Shown here: positions 1-8,900 of the stretch, in pieces | Numbering within the stretch: the first letter of the stretch is position 1 | Layout of the letters: each line of letters starts with the position of its first letter | Source of the DNA: Clostridia bacterium | Lineage (GTDB): Bacteria; Bacillota; Clostridia; Oscillospirales; CAG-272 | Assembly: GCA_017461825.1 (NCBI GenBank) | Contig: JAFTXB010000273.1 | Location: 1-25,041 of the forward strand | Reading direction: 5' to 3' | DNA length: 25,041 nt | Position numbers and translations under genes: made by a program | Notes under the pieces: generated by a model | What the model was told of the DNA's origin: nothing | Seen by the model: only the letters and a program-made list of their open reading frames with translations | Databases searched by the model: none

Positions 1-540
1 ACCCCAAAAAACGGGCTGTCGAGGGCGCCAGCCCCTACAAAAAACAACCGTCCACCGCCGCACAAACGGCAAGCCCGAAAAACGGGACGAGCAAGCCCGT
101 CCCCTACAAACGAACGCCCACCGCAAAACATCCCCCCGCGGTCATCCTGAGCTTGGGAACGAAGTGACCTTGCGAAGCCCGTAGGGCGACCCGACAAAGG
201 AGGGTCGGATCTCGCGGCGCAGTATGTTTGCGCAAACCCGTGTCTTTCTTTGGCGTTTGTGTATTTGGAACAGTTCATTTGCCCGGGGAAAGCTATTGTA
301 AGCGTTTATAGATCCCTTCGTCACGCCGCTTTGCGGCATTCCTCGGTTTTGCTTCGCTCGGCAAGCCTCGACTACGCAAAACTTCGCGAGCTACGCACGC
401 TCAGGATGACCGACAGAGGTTTGGTTTTTCGTTATTCGTTTGTAGGGGACGGCGCCTCGACGTCCCGTTTATAAAAGCAAGTACCATACAAACGGGCTGT
501 CGTGGGCGCCAGCCCCTACAAAAATGAGCGCGCCGTTTTT
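1..540. repeat. Repeat-rich gene-free region
   Basis: No credible gene is seen here. A ~33-bp direct repeat (core GGGCTGTCG, GGGCGCCAGCCCCTACAAA) occurs at 11-43 and again at 492-524 with one mismatch, and an inverted relative (TGTAGGGGACGGCGCC) lies at 440-472. A shorter related piece sits at 81-110. Between them is the GGTCATCC-ended element listed separately. Short open frames here have no ribosome site and overlap the repeats, so they are not called as genes. Confidence 0.7.
115..428. repeat. MITE-like repeat, copy 1 (GGTCATCCTGAGC ends)
   Basis: A 13-bp perfect inverted repeat bounds the core: GGTCATCCTGAGC at 140-152 and its complement GCTCAGGATGACC at 399-411. Similarity to copy 2 (4899-5210) extends outward from about 115 to 428. 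Shared internal landmarks include CGCCCACCGCAAAACATCCCC, GGTCGGATCTCGCGGCGCAG and a GAGGAAAGCTATTG-like segment. The internal stretches that differ between copies are themselves small palindromes, such as GCCGCTTTGCGGC here and GCCGCAAGCGGC in copy 2. No transposase is visible, so it would be non-autonomous. Confidence 0.75.
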
Positions 541-795
541 TCAAAAATGTAACATCGGTGATTTTTCAGGGGCTCGGCGGCTTGCCTGAGCGTAGCGAAG
601 GCTAAAAATCTGCGGGAGCTATTCTACTGTCAGCGCACAGGCTACGCCAATTTTTGCCCCCAACTGCGGAACGGGGCAGAGAGACTCCACTCCCACCAAA
701 ACACCCTTTTTAGTTAAAGTTTTGAGGGGGTTGGGGAACTTTTTCAAAAGTTCCCCAAGAAAAATATAGAATAAATCTAATTCTTATTCTAAAAA
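541..795. other. Intergenic spacer downstream of the rlmI-like gene
   Basis: No gene is seen. The stretch holds GC-rich sequence of unclear origin (541-690), then the hairpin at 731-758 and an AT-rich tail running to the minus-strand gene end at 796. Confidence 0.5.
731..758 (-). terminator. Perfect 13-bp hairpin after the rlmI-like gene
   Basis: TTGGGGAACTTTT and AAAAGTTCCCCAA pair perfectly around a 2-base loop, about 40 nt past the stop codon of the minus-strand methyltransferase. There is no clear T-run after the stem on the minus strand, so intrinsic termination is uncertain. It could equally be part of a dispersed repeat. Confidence 0.4.
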
Positions 796-2025
796 TCAGA
801 CGATTTGGAAGATGAAGAATTTGAGGTAATCGGTTTCGGGGACGTTCCAGAGGATGGGGTGATCGGGGCTTTGCTGGCGGGCTTCGATCTGGCGGAGCCC
901 CACGCCGGCATCAGCGGCGGCGTTGTGGAGCATTTGCTTGAAATAGGTTTCGGTCATGAAGTGCGAGCAGGAGCAGGTGGCGAGATAGCCGCCGCGCGGC
1001 AGGAGCTTCATGGCTTTGAGGTTGATCTCTTTGTAGCCCTTGATCGCGTTTTTGAGCGTGTCGCGTCTCTTGGTAAAGGCGGGGGGATCGAGGATGATAA
1101 AATCGTAGTCGCATTTGCCCGTTTGCGCCATGTCGGTGAGCAGATCAAACACGTCGGTGCAGACGAAATCCATGCGAGCGTCAAGCCCGTTGCGGATGGC
1201 GTTTTGGCGCGCCATGGCGATCGCGTCGGCGGAGATGTCCACCGAGGTCACGTGCGAGGCACCCCCTGCGGCGGCGTTGAGACCAAAGGAGCCCGTGTGG
1301 GTAAAGCAATCGAGCACGCGGCGGCCGTTGGCGATCTTGCGAATCGCCGCGCGGTTGTACTTCTGGTCAAGGAAAAAGCCGTTTTTCTGCCCGTTTATAT
1401 AGTCCACCTCGTAGCGGATCCCGTTTTCCACGATCTCGGTTTTGCCAAAGAGGTCGGTCGAAAGCCCCTCGCCCACCCAAAAGGCGGTGTATTGCTCCAT
1501 GCCCTCCAAAGAGCGGATGGCAACGTCGTTCCGCTCGTAGAGCGCATCGATCTGCTGGCCGAATTCGTCGCGCAACAGACGCACCAAAAGGGAATAGAGC
1601 TCGCCCTTGATGCGCTCGATGCCAAGTGAGAGCACCTGCGTGACAAGGACCGTGCCAAAGCGGTCGACCGTAAGCCCGGGAAAGGCGTCGGCTTCGCCAA
1701 AGATGAGGCGGCAGCAGGAAAAATCCCCCTCGCCCATCACGGTGCGGCGGTAGTCGATCGCCCAGCGCAGACGGCGCTCCCAAAACGCCGTGTCAAAGCG
1801 GTCGTTGGCATTTTTGGAGACGATTCGCACGCGGATTTTTGATTTTTCATTATAAAAGCCCGTGCCGAGGTAGCGCCCCTTTTGCGAGCGCACATCGACG
1901 AGCGAGCCGTTTTCGGGCAGGGATGTCATGGCGGTCACTTCGTCGGCGTAGACCCAGACGTGTCCGCCGCGCAGCATCTTTTCGCCCTTTTCGGTGATCG
2001 TGAGAATGGGATAGGTTCTTGACAT
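796..2025 (-). CDS. RlmI-type 23S rRNA m5C methyltransferase (class I SAM-dependent)
   Basis: The 409-residue cytosolic protein matches the RlmI/YccW-type family in length and order of parts. An N-terminal PUA-like segment (about residues 1-75) is followed by a central linker domain with GLTVDRFG (117-124) and the family hallmark GQKNGFFLDQ (212-221). The C-terminal Rossmann methyltransferase domain has a SAM-binding loop LDCFTHTGSFGLNAA (238-252), an acidic VDIS motif (262-265), DPPAF (313-317) and TCSCS (350-354), which holds the candidate catalytic cysteine. Family knowledge points to cytosine-5 methylation of 23S rRNA; the exact target base is not provable here. The ATG at 2025 is preceded by AAAGGA. 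It is transcribed divergently from the sufC-like gene, with a TATAAT box on the minus strand at 2065-2060. Confidence 0.9.
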   Translation of the reverse strand: MSRTYPILTITEKGEKMLRGGHVWVYADEVTAMTSLPENGSLVDVRSQKGRYLGTGFYNEKSKIRVRIVSKNANDRFDTAFWERRLRWAIDYRRTVMGEGDFSCCRLIFGEADAFPGLTVDRFGTVLVTQVLSLGIERIKGELYSLLVRLLRDEFGQQIDALYERNDVAIRSLEGMEQYTAFWVGEGLSTDLFGKTEIVENGIRYEVDYINGQKNGFFLDQKYNRAAIRKIANGRRVLDCFTHTGSFGLNAAAGGASHVTSVDISADAIAMARQNAIRNGLDARMDFVCTDVFDLLTDMAQTGKCDYDFIILDPPAFTKRRDTLKNAIKGYKEINLKAMKLLPRGGYLATCSCSHFMTETYFKQMLHNAAADAGVGLRQIEARQQSPDHPILWNVPETDYLKFFIFQIV

Positions 2026-2129
2026 ATGGAGGATCCTTTCGGTGGATTGAATTGCCTATATTATAGCATAAAAAGAGGCGCTGTGCTTTTCGTTCATAAA
2101 AAATTAACGGATAAAATGTGACAATATCC

Positions 2130-2158
2130 TTGCATTTGCGCGTAAAAAAGGATAAAAT
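2130..2158 (+). promoter_or_regulatory. Candidate promoter of the suf-like pair
   Basis: TTGCAT (2130-2135) and TAAAAT (2153-2158) are separated by 17 bp, placed about 70 nt upstream of the sufC-like start. The ribosome site is AAAAGGA at about 2215-2222. Confidence 0.5.
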
Positions 2159-2228
2159 ATTTAAGATATAGAGAAGCACTCTCTATGATCTGAAAAATAA
2201 TCGAAACTCATATAAAAAGGACCATACA

Positions 2229-2945
2229 ATGTTAGAATTCAAAAACGTATCCTATCAAACCGAGGACGGCAAGGAGATCCTGCGCGACGTCAGTCTTGTG
2301 ATCGACGACCGCTTTGTGGCTGTAACGGGCCCCAACGGAAGCGGAAAATCGACCATGGCAAAGCTGATCGCGGGAATCTACATGCCCACTTCGGGTCAAA
2401 TACTTCTCGACGGAGAGGACATTACAAGCCTTTCCATCAGCGAGCGCGCCAACCGCGGCGTCAGCTTCGCCTTTCAACAGCCCGTACGCTTTAAGGGCAT
2501 CACGGTCAAGGATCTGATCTCGATTGCGTCGGGCAAAAAGATTTCGGTTTCCGAGGCGTGCCGGTATCTTTCCGAGGTCGGGCTTTGCGCCAAGGACTAT
2601 ATCAACCGCGAGGTAGACGGCTCTCTTTCGGGCGGTGAGCTCAAGCGAATCGAGATCGCCATGATCAACGCGCGCGGCACCAAGCTGTCTGTGTTTGACG
2701 AGCCCGAGGCGGGTATCGATCTTTGGAGCTTCAACAACCTCATTCAGGTGTTCCGCGCCATGCACGAGCGCACCCACGGAACGATCCTGATCATTTCGCA
2801 TCAGGAGCGCATCCTTGACATTGCCGATAAGATCATCGTGATCGCGGGCGGTACGGTTGCGGCGTACGGAACCAAATCCGAGATTTTGCCCGAGCTGTTA
2901 AATGCGCAGGCGGGCTGCCGCTTTACAAAGGAGGTGCGTGACTGA
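2229..2945 (+). CDS. sufC: SufC-like Fe-S assembly ATPase
   Basis: The 238-residue ABC ATPase is the right size for SufC. Walker A is GPNGSGKST (34-42), with Q-loop glutamines at 83-84, signature LSGGELKR (133-140), Walker B ending in FDEPEAGID (156-164) and switch histidine H191. The FDEPEAGID wording and the immediate partner gene separate it from transporter ATPases. It should power the SufB-like scaffold during iron-sulfur cluster building in the cytosol. Its TGA stop overlaps the partner's ATG by one base (TGATG), indicating translational coupling. No SufS, SufU or SufE lies nearby, which fits the minimal SufBC-type (SMS) systems described in anaerobes, where the sulfur donor is elsewhere or sulfide is used directly. 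That last point is family knowledge, not seen here. Confidence 0.9.
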   Translation: MLEFKNVSYQTEDGKEILRDVSLVIDDRFVAVTGPNGSGKSTMAKLIAGIYMPTSGQILLDGEDITSLSISERANRGVSFAFQQPVRFKGITVKDLISIASGKKISVSEACRYLSEVGLCAKDYINREVDGSLSGGELKRIEIAMINARGTKLSVFDEPEAGIDLWSFNNLIQVFRAMHERTHGTILIISHQERILDIADKIIVIAGGTVAAYGTKSEILPELLNAQAGCRFTKEVRD

Positions 2946-3862
2946 TGGATGCCATTCAAAAGACACTTTTGGAGCAGGTCGCGGGCTTACACGAGGTGCC
3001 CGAAGGGGCGTATTCGATCCGCGTCAACGGTCAGCTTTACGGCAAAAACGACTCCGTAAACATTTCGATCGTCAAAAAAGAGGACAAGCCCGGAATTGAC
3101 ATTTACGTCAAGGCGGGCACCAAAAATGAGAGCCTGCACATTCCCGTCATTCTGTCTCAAAGCGGGCTGAAGGAGCTGGTTTACAACGATTTCCACATCG
3201 GCGAGGATTGCGACGTTACCATCGTGGCGGGCTGCGGAATTCACAACGGGGGAAGTGAAGCCAGCGAGCACAGCGGCATTCACGCCTTCTATCTTGCCAA
3301 AAATGCCAAGGTCAAGTACGTCGAAAAGCACTACGGCGAGGGCGACGGCAACGGCAAAAACGTGATGAACCCCACCACGGTTGCGGTGCTTGCGGAGAAC
3401 AGCTATCTTGAAATGGAGACCGCGCAGATCAAGGGCGTGGATTCCACAAGACGCAAGACCGAGGCAAAGCTTGCCGACGGTGCTACGCTGATCGTGCGCG
3501 AGAAGATCATGACCCACGGCGAGCAGTTTGCCGAGACCGACTTTACGGTCGACCTCGACGGCGAGGATTGCGGAGCGCACCTCGTGTCGCGCTCTGTGGC
3601 AAAGGACAACAGCCGCCAGACCTTCCTCTCACGCGTGAGAGGAAACAACCGCTGCTCGGGGCACACCGAGTGTGACGCCATCATCATGGACGGCGCGCAG
3701 GTCACGGCTCTGCCGCAGATCGAGGCAAACCACGTTGACGCATCGCTGATCCACGAGGCGGCGATCGGTAAGATCGCGGGCGAACAGCTCATCAAGCTGA
3801 TGACCTTGGGACTGTCCGAAAAAGAAGACGAGGAGCAGATCATCAACGGATTTTTGAAATAA
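2945..3862 (+). CDS. SufB/SufD-family Fe-S scaffold protein
   Basis: The 305-residue protein is shorter than classical SufB (~470) or SufD (~420), as in minimal two-gene SUF systems. The middle should form the family's beta-helix. The C-terminal signature is clear: CSGHTECDAIIMDGA (237-251) is followed by HEAAIGKIAGEQL (270-282) and a final helix rich in Glu. Cysteines at 89, 97, 209, 237 and 243 are candidate cluster or persulfide ligands, and conserved histidines lie nearby. It is presumed to homodimerise and bind the SufC-like ATPase encoded just upstream. An AAAGGAGGTG ribosome site lies inside the end of sufC. The pair is closed by a hairpin terminator at 3873-3914, so it forms a two-gene operon. 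Confidence 0.85.
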   Translation: MDAIQKTLLEQVAGLHEVPEGAYSIRVNGQLYGKNDSVNISIVKKEDKPGIDIYVKAGTKNESLHIPVILSQSGLKELVYNDFHIGEDCDVTIVAGCGIHNGGSEASEHSGIHAFYLAKNAKVKYVEKHYGEGDGNGKNVMNPTTVAVLAENSYLEMETAQIKGVDSTRRKTEAKLADGATLIVREKIMTHGEQFAETDFTVDLDGEDCGAHLVSRSVAKDNSRQTFLSRVRGNNRCSGHTECDAIIMDGAQVTALPQIEANHVDASLIHEAAIGKIAGEQLIKLMTLGLSEKEDEEQIINGFLK

Positions 3863-3872
3863 GATCAAACAC

Positions 3873-3914
3873 AAAAGCGAGACAGCCCACCGGTGCGGGT
3901 TTGTCTCGCTTTTT
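3873..3914. terminator. Bidirectional terminator between convergent genes
   Basis: AAAAGCGAGACA (3873-3884) pairs with TGTCTCGCTTTTT (3902-3914) around a GC-rich loop that can pair further. It has an A-run on one side and a T-run on the other, so it can serve both the sufB-like gene and the minus-strand membrane protein ending at 3932. Confidence 0.85.
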
Positions 3915-3931
3915 GTGCTTTTTGAAGGGAA

Positions 3932-4735
3932 TTAAAACCATCCAAAAGCGGCGCCGAGAAAGAGGATCAGCAATAGCAAATACAGAAAGATTACAAGAAA
4001 GGGACCTTTCCAATCATTGCTTGTGGATGGAAGCGCGGCGTTGATGCGACGTGCGCAAGCGAACAGCCAAGCAAAGAAAGCGGTTAAATAAACAATCTCA
4101 TTAAAAATCACCCAACCCGACACAAAGCCGACGGCGTTTTGAATGACTTTACTGTAATCAAAGTCGGCGATAATGTCTACTCCGACAGCAATCGGCACGG
4201 CAAAGGTGGCGATGAAGATCGCGTTGCCCGAAAAACTCCGGAATTCTTTAAAATTCGGGCGGTGTTCCGCATCAAAGGTTTTTGCCAAGGCTGCCTTTTG
4301 GCGGTAGCTCGCAAGGATCTCATGCCATTTGGCTTTTTTAGGAAGGTCGGCTTGAATCTCTTTGGCAACGGCGTTGATGTCGGCATTCAGCCGTTTGTTT
4401 TTGCCCCGCTCGTTGATCTCGAAATTGGCGAGATATTCGATTGTTTGGTCGACTATAAAGAGCTTTTTTCCAAAAATCGTCCATAAAAGACAGATCAAAA
4501 AGGCAAAACAGTGCTGAAAGATGACCCACGAGAAAGAAAAGATCAAAAAGCAGATCAGAATATGCTTCGCGGCAATGAGGTCGGAAAGGATCCAATAATT
4601 GCGCGCTTTGCGGATCGAAAGAACGGACGCAGAGATTCCGAAAACGATCGTGTTGACCGCAAGCAAGGCAAGGAAAGATACGCATAGGTCGGTAGTGTCC
4701 GTGATACGAAAGAAATACAAGTGTGGGGAGAGCAA
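3932..4735 (-). CDS. Unknown multi-pass membrane protein (TTG start)
   Basis: I do not recognise the family. With the TTG at 4735 the product is 267 residues. Hydrophobic segments fall at roughly 17-40, 58-88, 172-195, 202-228 and 245-267, giving about five membrane spans. A charged cytosolic-type segment of ~80 residues (95-172) holds ERGKNKRLNADINAVAKE and many lysines. The in-frame ATG at 4771 is rejected: it lies in the -10 hexamer of a consensus promoter (TTGACT 4798-4793, 17-bp spacer, TATAAT 4775-4770), so that codon should not be in the mRNA. The TTG is preceded by AGAGGTGATC (4747-4738), an almost perfect ribosome site at good spacing. The gene is monocistronic. Confidence 0.75.
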   Translation of the reverse strand: MLSPHLYFFRITDTTDLCVSFLALLAVNTIVFGISASVLSIRKARNYWILSDLIAAKHILICFLIFSFSWVIFQHCFAFLICLLWTIFGKKLFIVDQTIEYLANFEINERGKNKRLNADINAVAKEIQADLPKKAKWHEILASYRQKAALAKTFDAEHRPNFKEFRSFSGNAIFIATFAVPIAVGVDIIADFDYSKVIQNAVGFVSGWVIFNEIVYLTAFFAWLFACARRINAALPSTSNDWKGPFLVIFLYLLLLILFLGAAFGWF

Positions 4736-4769
4736 AAGATCACCTCTTTTTTTGTGGGGTTCTATCACC

Positions 4770-4798
4770 ATTATATATCAGATTTTCCAAAAAGTCAA
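4770..4798 (-). promoter_or_regulatory. Promoter overlapping a false ATG
   Basis: On the minus strand TTGACT (4798-4793), a 17-bp spacer and TATAAT (4775-4770) form a near-consensus promoter. The A and T of the ATG at 4771 are the last two bases of the -10 box, so the expected RNA starts around 4763. Confidence 0.8.
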
Positions 4799-4898
4799 GT
4801 TTTTTTAAAAGCGGCGCTTCAAACGAACACGTATATCCAAACAAAGGTTGAACGCTCCCATTTTGTAGGATTGGCGCCCACGACGTCCCGAAAACAAA

Positions 4899-5210
4899 CG
4901 CCCACCGCAAAACATCCCCCGCGGTCATCGCTGAGAAGGATCGCAAGCGATCCGGGAGTGAAACGACCTCACGAAGCCCGAAGGGCGACCGATGCGAAGC
5001 ACGGTCGGATCTCGCGGCGCAGTATGTTCGCACAAACACGTGTTTTTCTTTGGCTTTTGTGCACACGGAACAGTTGTTTTACCCGAGGAAAGCTATTGGT
5101 AACCGTTCGGAGATCTCTTCGCCGCAAGCGGCTTGACTTTTTGCTGCTCACTTCGTTCGACTGCAAAAAGCTTCGCGTACTGCGTGCGCTCAGGATGACT
5201 GACAGAAATT
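4899..5210. repeat. MITE-like repeat, copy 2
   Basis: Homologous to 115-428 in the same orientation. Its ends are GGTCATCGCTGAG (4923-4935) and GCTCAGGATGAC (5188-5199). The left end has an extra base relative to copy 1. Shared blocks include CGCCCACCGCAAAACATCCCC, GGTCGGATCTCGCGGCGCAG and GAGGAAAGCTATTG. Apparent frames inside it are not genes: they lack ribosome sites and follow the repeat boundaries. A relative of the GGCGCC/GTAGG repeat seen at 1-540 lies just upstream (4863-4892). Confidence 0.75.
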
Positions 5211-5451
5211 TTATTTAACGATGATCGTATGTAAAAATATATCCTCCCCCGCGCGCCTCAAAAAAGCGTTTTGGTGGAAACGATCTGCCAAAACTGGAAA
5301 AAGCAGGATAAAATAGAATAAAATTGGGTAAAAAACAGGGGTTTTGTGCAATTTGCGAGGGTGTAGAAAATTGACCTCGATTTTTGTTCAGTTTGCACAA
5401 CAAAAAACGTTCACATTTGAAAAAACGATAGAGCAATCAAGGTTGTTTTAA

Positions 5452-5468
5452 GGTAAATACAATTTACC
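5452..5468. promoter_or_regulatory. Operator-like inverted repeat, site 1
   Basis: GGTAAAT-ACA-ATTTACC is a perfect 7-3-7 inverted repeat. Its core GTAAATACAATTTAC is the exact reverse complement of the core of site 2. The regulator is not encoded in the window; the symmetry suits a dimeric repressor or activator such as LacI or GntR types. Confidence 0.6.
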
Positions 5469-5555
5469 CACAAAGGAAATTAAAAATATTTTCAAAAAAA
5501 TATATGAAAAAATAAACAAAAATTGCCGATTTTAGACTGTTTATCGACAAAATAC

Positions 5556-5574
5556 CAGTAAATTGTATTTACTG
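5556..5574. promoter_or_regulatory. Operator-like inverted repeat, site 2
   Basis: CAGTAAAT-TGT-ATTTACTG is a perfect 8-3-8 inverted repeat. Centre-to-centre distance to site 1 is 105 bp, about ten helical turns, and it lies ~135 bp upstream of the operon -35 box. Confidence 0.6.
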
Positions 5575-5708
5575 TCCATAAAAAATGGGATTTTTGAATT
5601 GTTTGTGAACAAAAGAAGTTGTAAACTTTTTGAAAAGGTGTTTTGTATAAGTGGTGAATTTTTGATGGAATTGTGATCTTTTATGGTGTGGAGCAAGAAG
5701 AATTTTAC

Positions 5709-5737
5709 TTGACAATCAGCGAGTTTTGTGGTATGAT
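5709..5737 (+). promoter_or_regulatory. Main promoter of the transport operon
   Basis: TTGACA (5709-5714), a 17-bp spacer and TATGAT (5732-5737) form a strong vegetative-type promoter. Transcription should start near 5744, leaving a ~220-nt leader before the first gene. Confidence 0.8.
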
Positions 5738-5743
5738 TATTCT

Positions 5744-5966
5744 ATCATAATAGGGAGAAGTTTGCCCAAAAGCAGACCGATCGGGAAGGTGTGGCTTCAA
5801 AATCGCCGAAAAAACCGGTTGCGGTGACGTCGGAGACGGAGAAGAAGCGCCAAAGAGATCCCCTATGCAGGACTTTTCTGCCTTGCGCGAAAGGGCGGGG
5901 AAGAGCTGCACAATCAAAAGCGGATGGGGAGACCCGTTCGGAGTAAATTTGCAGGAGGAAACGCAA
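5744..5966 (+). promoter_or_regulatory. Long GC-richer 5' leader of the transport operon
   Basis: The ~220-nt untranslated stretch between promoter and first gene is clearly less AT-rich than the DNA before it. I could not match it to a known riboswitch class. An in-frame ATG at 5865 has only a weak ribosome site and would bury the signal peptide, so it is not used as the gene start. Confidence 0.4.
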
Positions 5967-8900
5967 ATGAGGAAACTGAAGATCACAAGATTTGTATGCC
6001 TGGTAATGGCGATGCTGATTCTTGTGAGCACTGCTGTTGTTGCCGTCAGCGCGAGCGAGGGTAGCGACATCACGGACAAGTCGATCGAGGATTATGTCGA
6101 CGAACTGAACACCATTTCGTACCAAGAGTACATGGCTCAGTACGCCGCACTGTTCCAAGGTCACAAGGATGCAACGACCAAGGTCGTTGAGTTCGATGCA
6201 ACTTCGAACTGGGTTTTCGTGGATAACAGCGAGAACAAGATCGAGCTTGCAAACGGCTCATGGAAAATGACCGCAAAGGACGGAACGGTCTACAATTCTG
6301 TTGATGAGGCTGTTGCCGCAGGCTTTAAAAAGTCTGACCTGGTCTATGTTGACAAATTCGACAGTGTGGATGCGATCTACACCCCCGCCTTTGGCGCAGT
6401 CACATGGACGCTCGATCTTACCTCGGTTGGATTGACCTCGGAGGGGCTTTACAGCATTGCTTTGGACTATTATCCCATTTTGGGTAAGTCCGCGGCGATC
6501 GAGCGTGAGTTTTATATGAACGGAGACGCTCCCTTCGCAGAAGCGCGCGCTTTGAGCCTTTCTAAGATCTGGTCTTTCTTTAAGCCTGATGAAACCTCGC
6601 CTTTGACGGGAACCTATGTACTGACCGATAAGGACAGCATGGACGCGATTCTTGATGAGGCTAAGGCAGCGGGGCTTACCGCAACGCCGAGCGAGGACAA
6701 CAAATCGATCGTGTTTGACAGACCTTTGGTGATCACGCAGGAGAACTACCAATTTATTGATAAATACGGTCTCCGCTACTTTATCACCGATGCCGATAAC
6801 AACGAGCTTCGCCCCACGCAGTTGCAGACCCCCGAGTGGACTACCTACACGATGCGTGACAGCGGCGGATTCTATGCAAATGATTTCGGTTTCGCAATTG
6901 CCCCCGATGCCGACGGCAAGCTCCAACTGACATTGGAAGGTGTTAACGAAGCGGTTGCGATCAGCGCCATCCGTTTGGTTCCTTACACCGAGGCCGTTTC
7001 CTACGCCGATTATCTTGCAGCGCTTAAGGAAAGTGTTGGAGAACTGAAGGCGGGCGAGGGACAGGTGAAGCTGGAAAGCGAGTATCCTTATCATACATCT
7101 ACCAACGTAGTTTATCCTATCGAGGACCGTGCCTCGGCACTTACATCCCCTGCGGATCCCAAGAGAACTCTTCTCAATACCATCGGTACAGAGAAATGGT
7201 CTACGGCGGGTCAGTGGGTAGAGTACCGCTTTGAGGTCGATTCCGATGGTATGTACGAGCTGTTTGCCCGTTACAAGCAGAGCTATCTCGACGGTATGTA
7301 TACCAACCGTATGCTGATGATCTACACCGAATATGATAGCCTTGAGGAATACAAGGCTGCTGTCGGTACCGAGGCAGGTTATTACAACGGAGTTCCTTTC
7401 TCCGAGGCTTCCGAGCTTCGTTTTGACTACGGCGACAGCTGGCAGGTAACCGCTCTTACCAACGGTAGCGGCGACGATAAAACCTATCAACTTTATTTTA
7501 AAGAGGGCGTTGCCTACACCGTTCGTTTGGAAGTTACCCTCGGCTCGATGAGCGATTTGGTACAGAGAATCGAAAAGGTGCTGAATGCGCTGAACGCCGA
7601 TTATCTGAGCATCATCAAGCTTACCGGTACTTCTCCCGACGATTACCGTGACTACAGCTTCTCGCGTTTGCTTCCCGACACTCTTCTGGATTTGATGGTT
7701 CAGGCAAATGAGCTTGAGTCTATCTCTAAGTTCCTGAAGGAAACCGCCGGTGTTGCGTCCACGTACTCCAGTACTTGTGATAAGTTGGTCAATCTTTTGC
7801 GTAAGTTGGCATTTGATGAGGATGAGATCGCAAAGAACCTTAAAAATGTAAAGGCGTATGTCGGTAACCTCGGTACCTTCTTAACCGATGCTAAGACACA
7901 GCCTCTGCAGCTTGACTACTTGATGATCCAGCCTGCCGAGAGCGAGGCTCCCAAGGCTGAGGCAAACTTCATTCAGTCCTTCCTGCATGAGTTTAAGAGC
8001 TTTATTCAGAGCTTCTTCCGTGACTATAACAGCATGGGCGCTATGGAAGACAACGATACAAACAAGGTTATTGACGTATGGCTTGCATACGGCCGTGACC
8101 AATCTCAGGTCATCCGTAACCTCTCCACCAACAAGTTCACCCCCGAAACCGGTATTTCGGTCAACTTGAAGTTGGTTGCGGGCAGCACTCTGTTGCCCTC
8201 CATTCTGGCAGGCATGGGTCCCGATGTTTATCTGGGACTTGCCGACGCAACCGTTATCAACTACGCGATTCGTGGAGCACTTCAAAATATTGAAGAAAAA
8301 GACGGATTCCAAGAGATGGTTGATGAGTGCTTTACGCACGCGGCAATGATCCAGCTTGAAATTGCAGACGCGGACGGCGACGTACATACCTACGGCTTGC
8401 CCGAAACGCAGACCTTCCAGATGATGTTCCTCCGTCTCGATATTCTTGCGGAGCTCGGAATTGAGATTCCCAAGACATGGGAGGACATCTACACCGCTCA
8501 GTCCAAGCTCGAATCCAACAACATGGAGATCGGTCTCAACACCAACTACAAGATCTTCCTGTATCAGACAAACGGTGATCTTTATGCCGATGACGGTATG
8601 AGAATCAACCTCGACTCTGTAAAGGGTTTGGCAGCATTTGAAAAAATGTGTAATCTCTTTACACAGCACTCCTTTGAATATCAGTACGATGCGGCAAACC
8701 GTTTCAGAACCGGTGAAATGCCCATCATCCTCTCCAGCTATACAGGTCTTTATAATCAATTGAAGGTTTTCGCAACCGAAATTGAAGGAAAATGGGTGTT
8801 TGTACCCGTTCCCGGTACCGTGCAGGAGGATGGAACAATTAACAACACTGCCGACTCCACCATTGCCGCTGTCGTTATGATCAAGGGCATTGAGGATGAG

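Larger units (their letters stand above)
5211..5708. other. AT-rich control region upstream of the transport operon
   Basis: No gene is seen in this ~500-bp stretch. It is markedly AT-rich, with many A/T tracts, and holds two copies of a symmetric 15-bp site (listed separately) and the operon promoter at its right edge. Confidence 0.6.

Noticed and set aside
805..1629. Long plus-strand frame opposite the methyltransferase
   Set aside because: A shadow of the well-supported minus-strand gene, with low-complexity composition and no ribosome site.
5865..5966. Earlier in-frame ATG for the solute-binding protein
   Set aside because: Poor ribosome site, and it would place 34 polar residues before a clear signal peptide; AGGAGGA precedes the ATG at 5967.
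5744..5966. Riboswitch in the operon leader
   Set aside because: The leader is long, but I could not match it to the conserved core of any known class.
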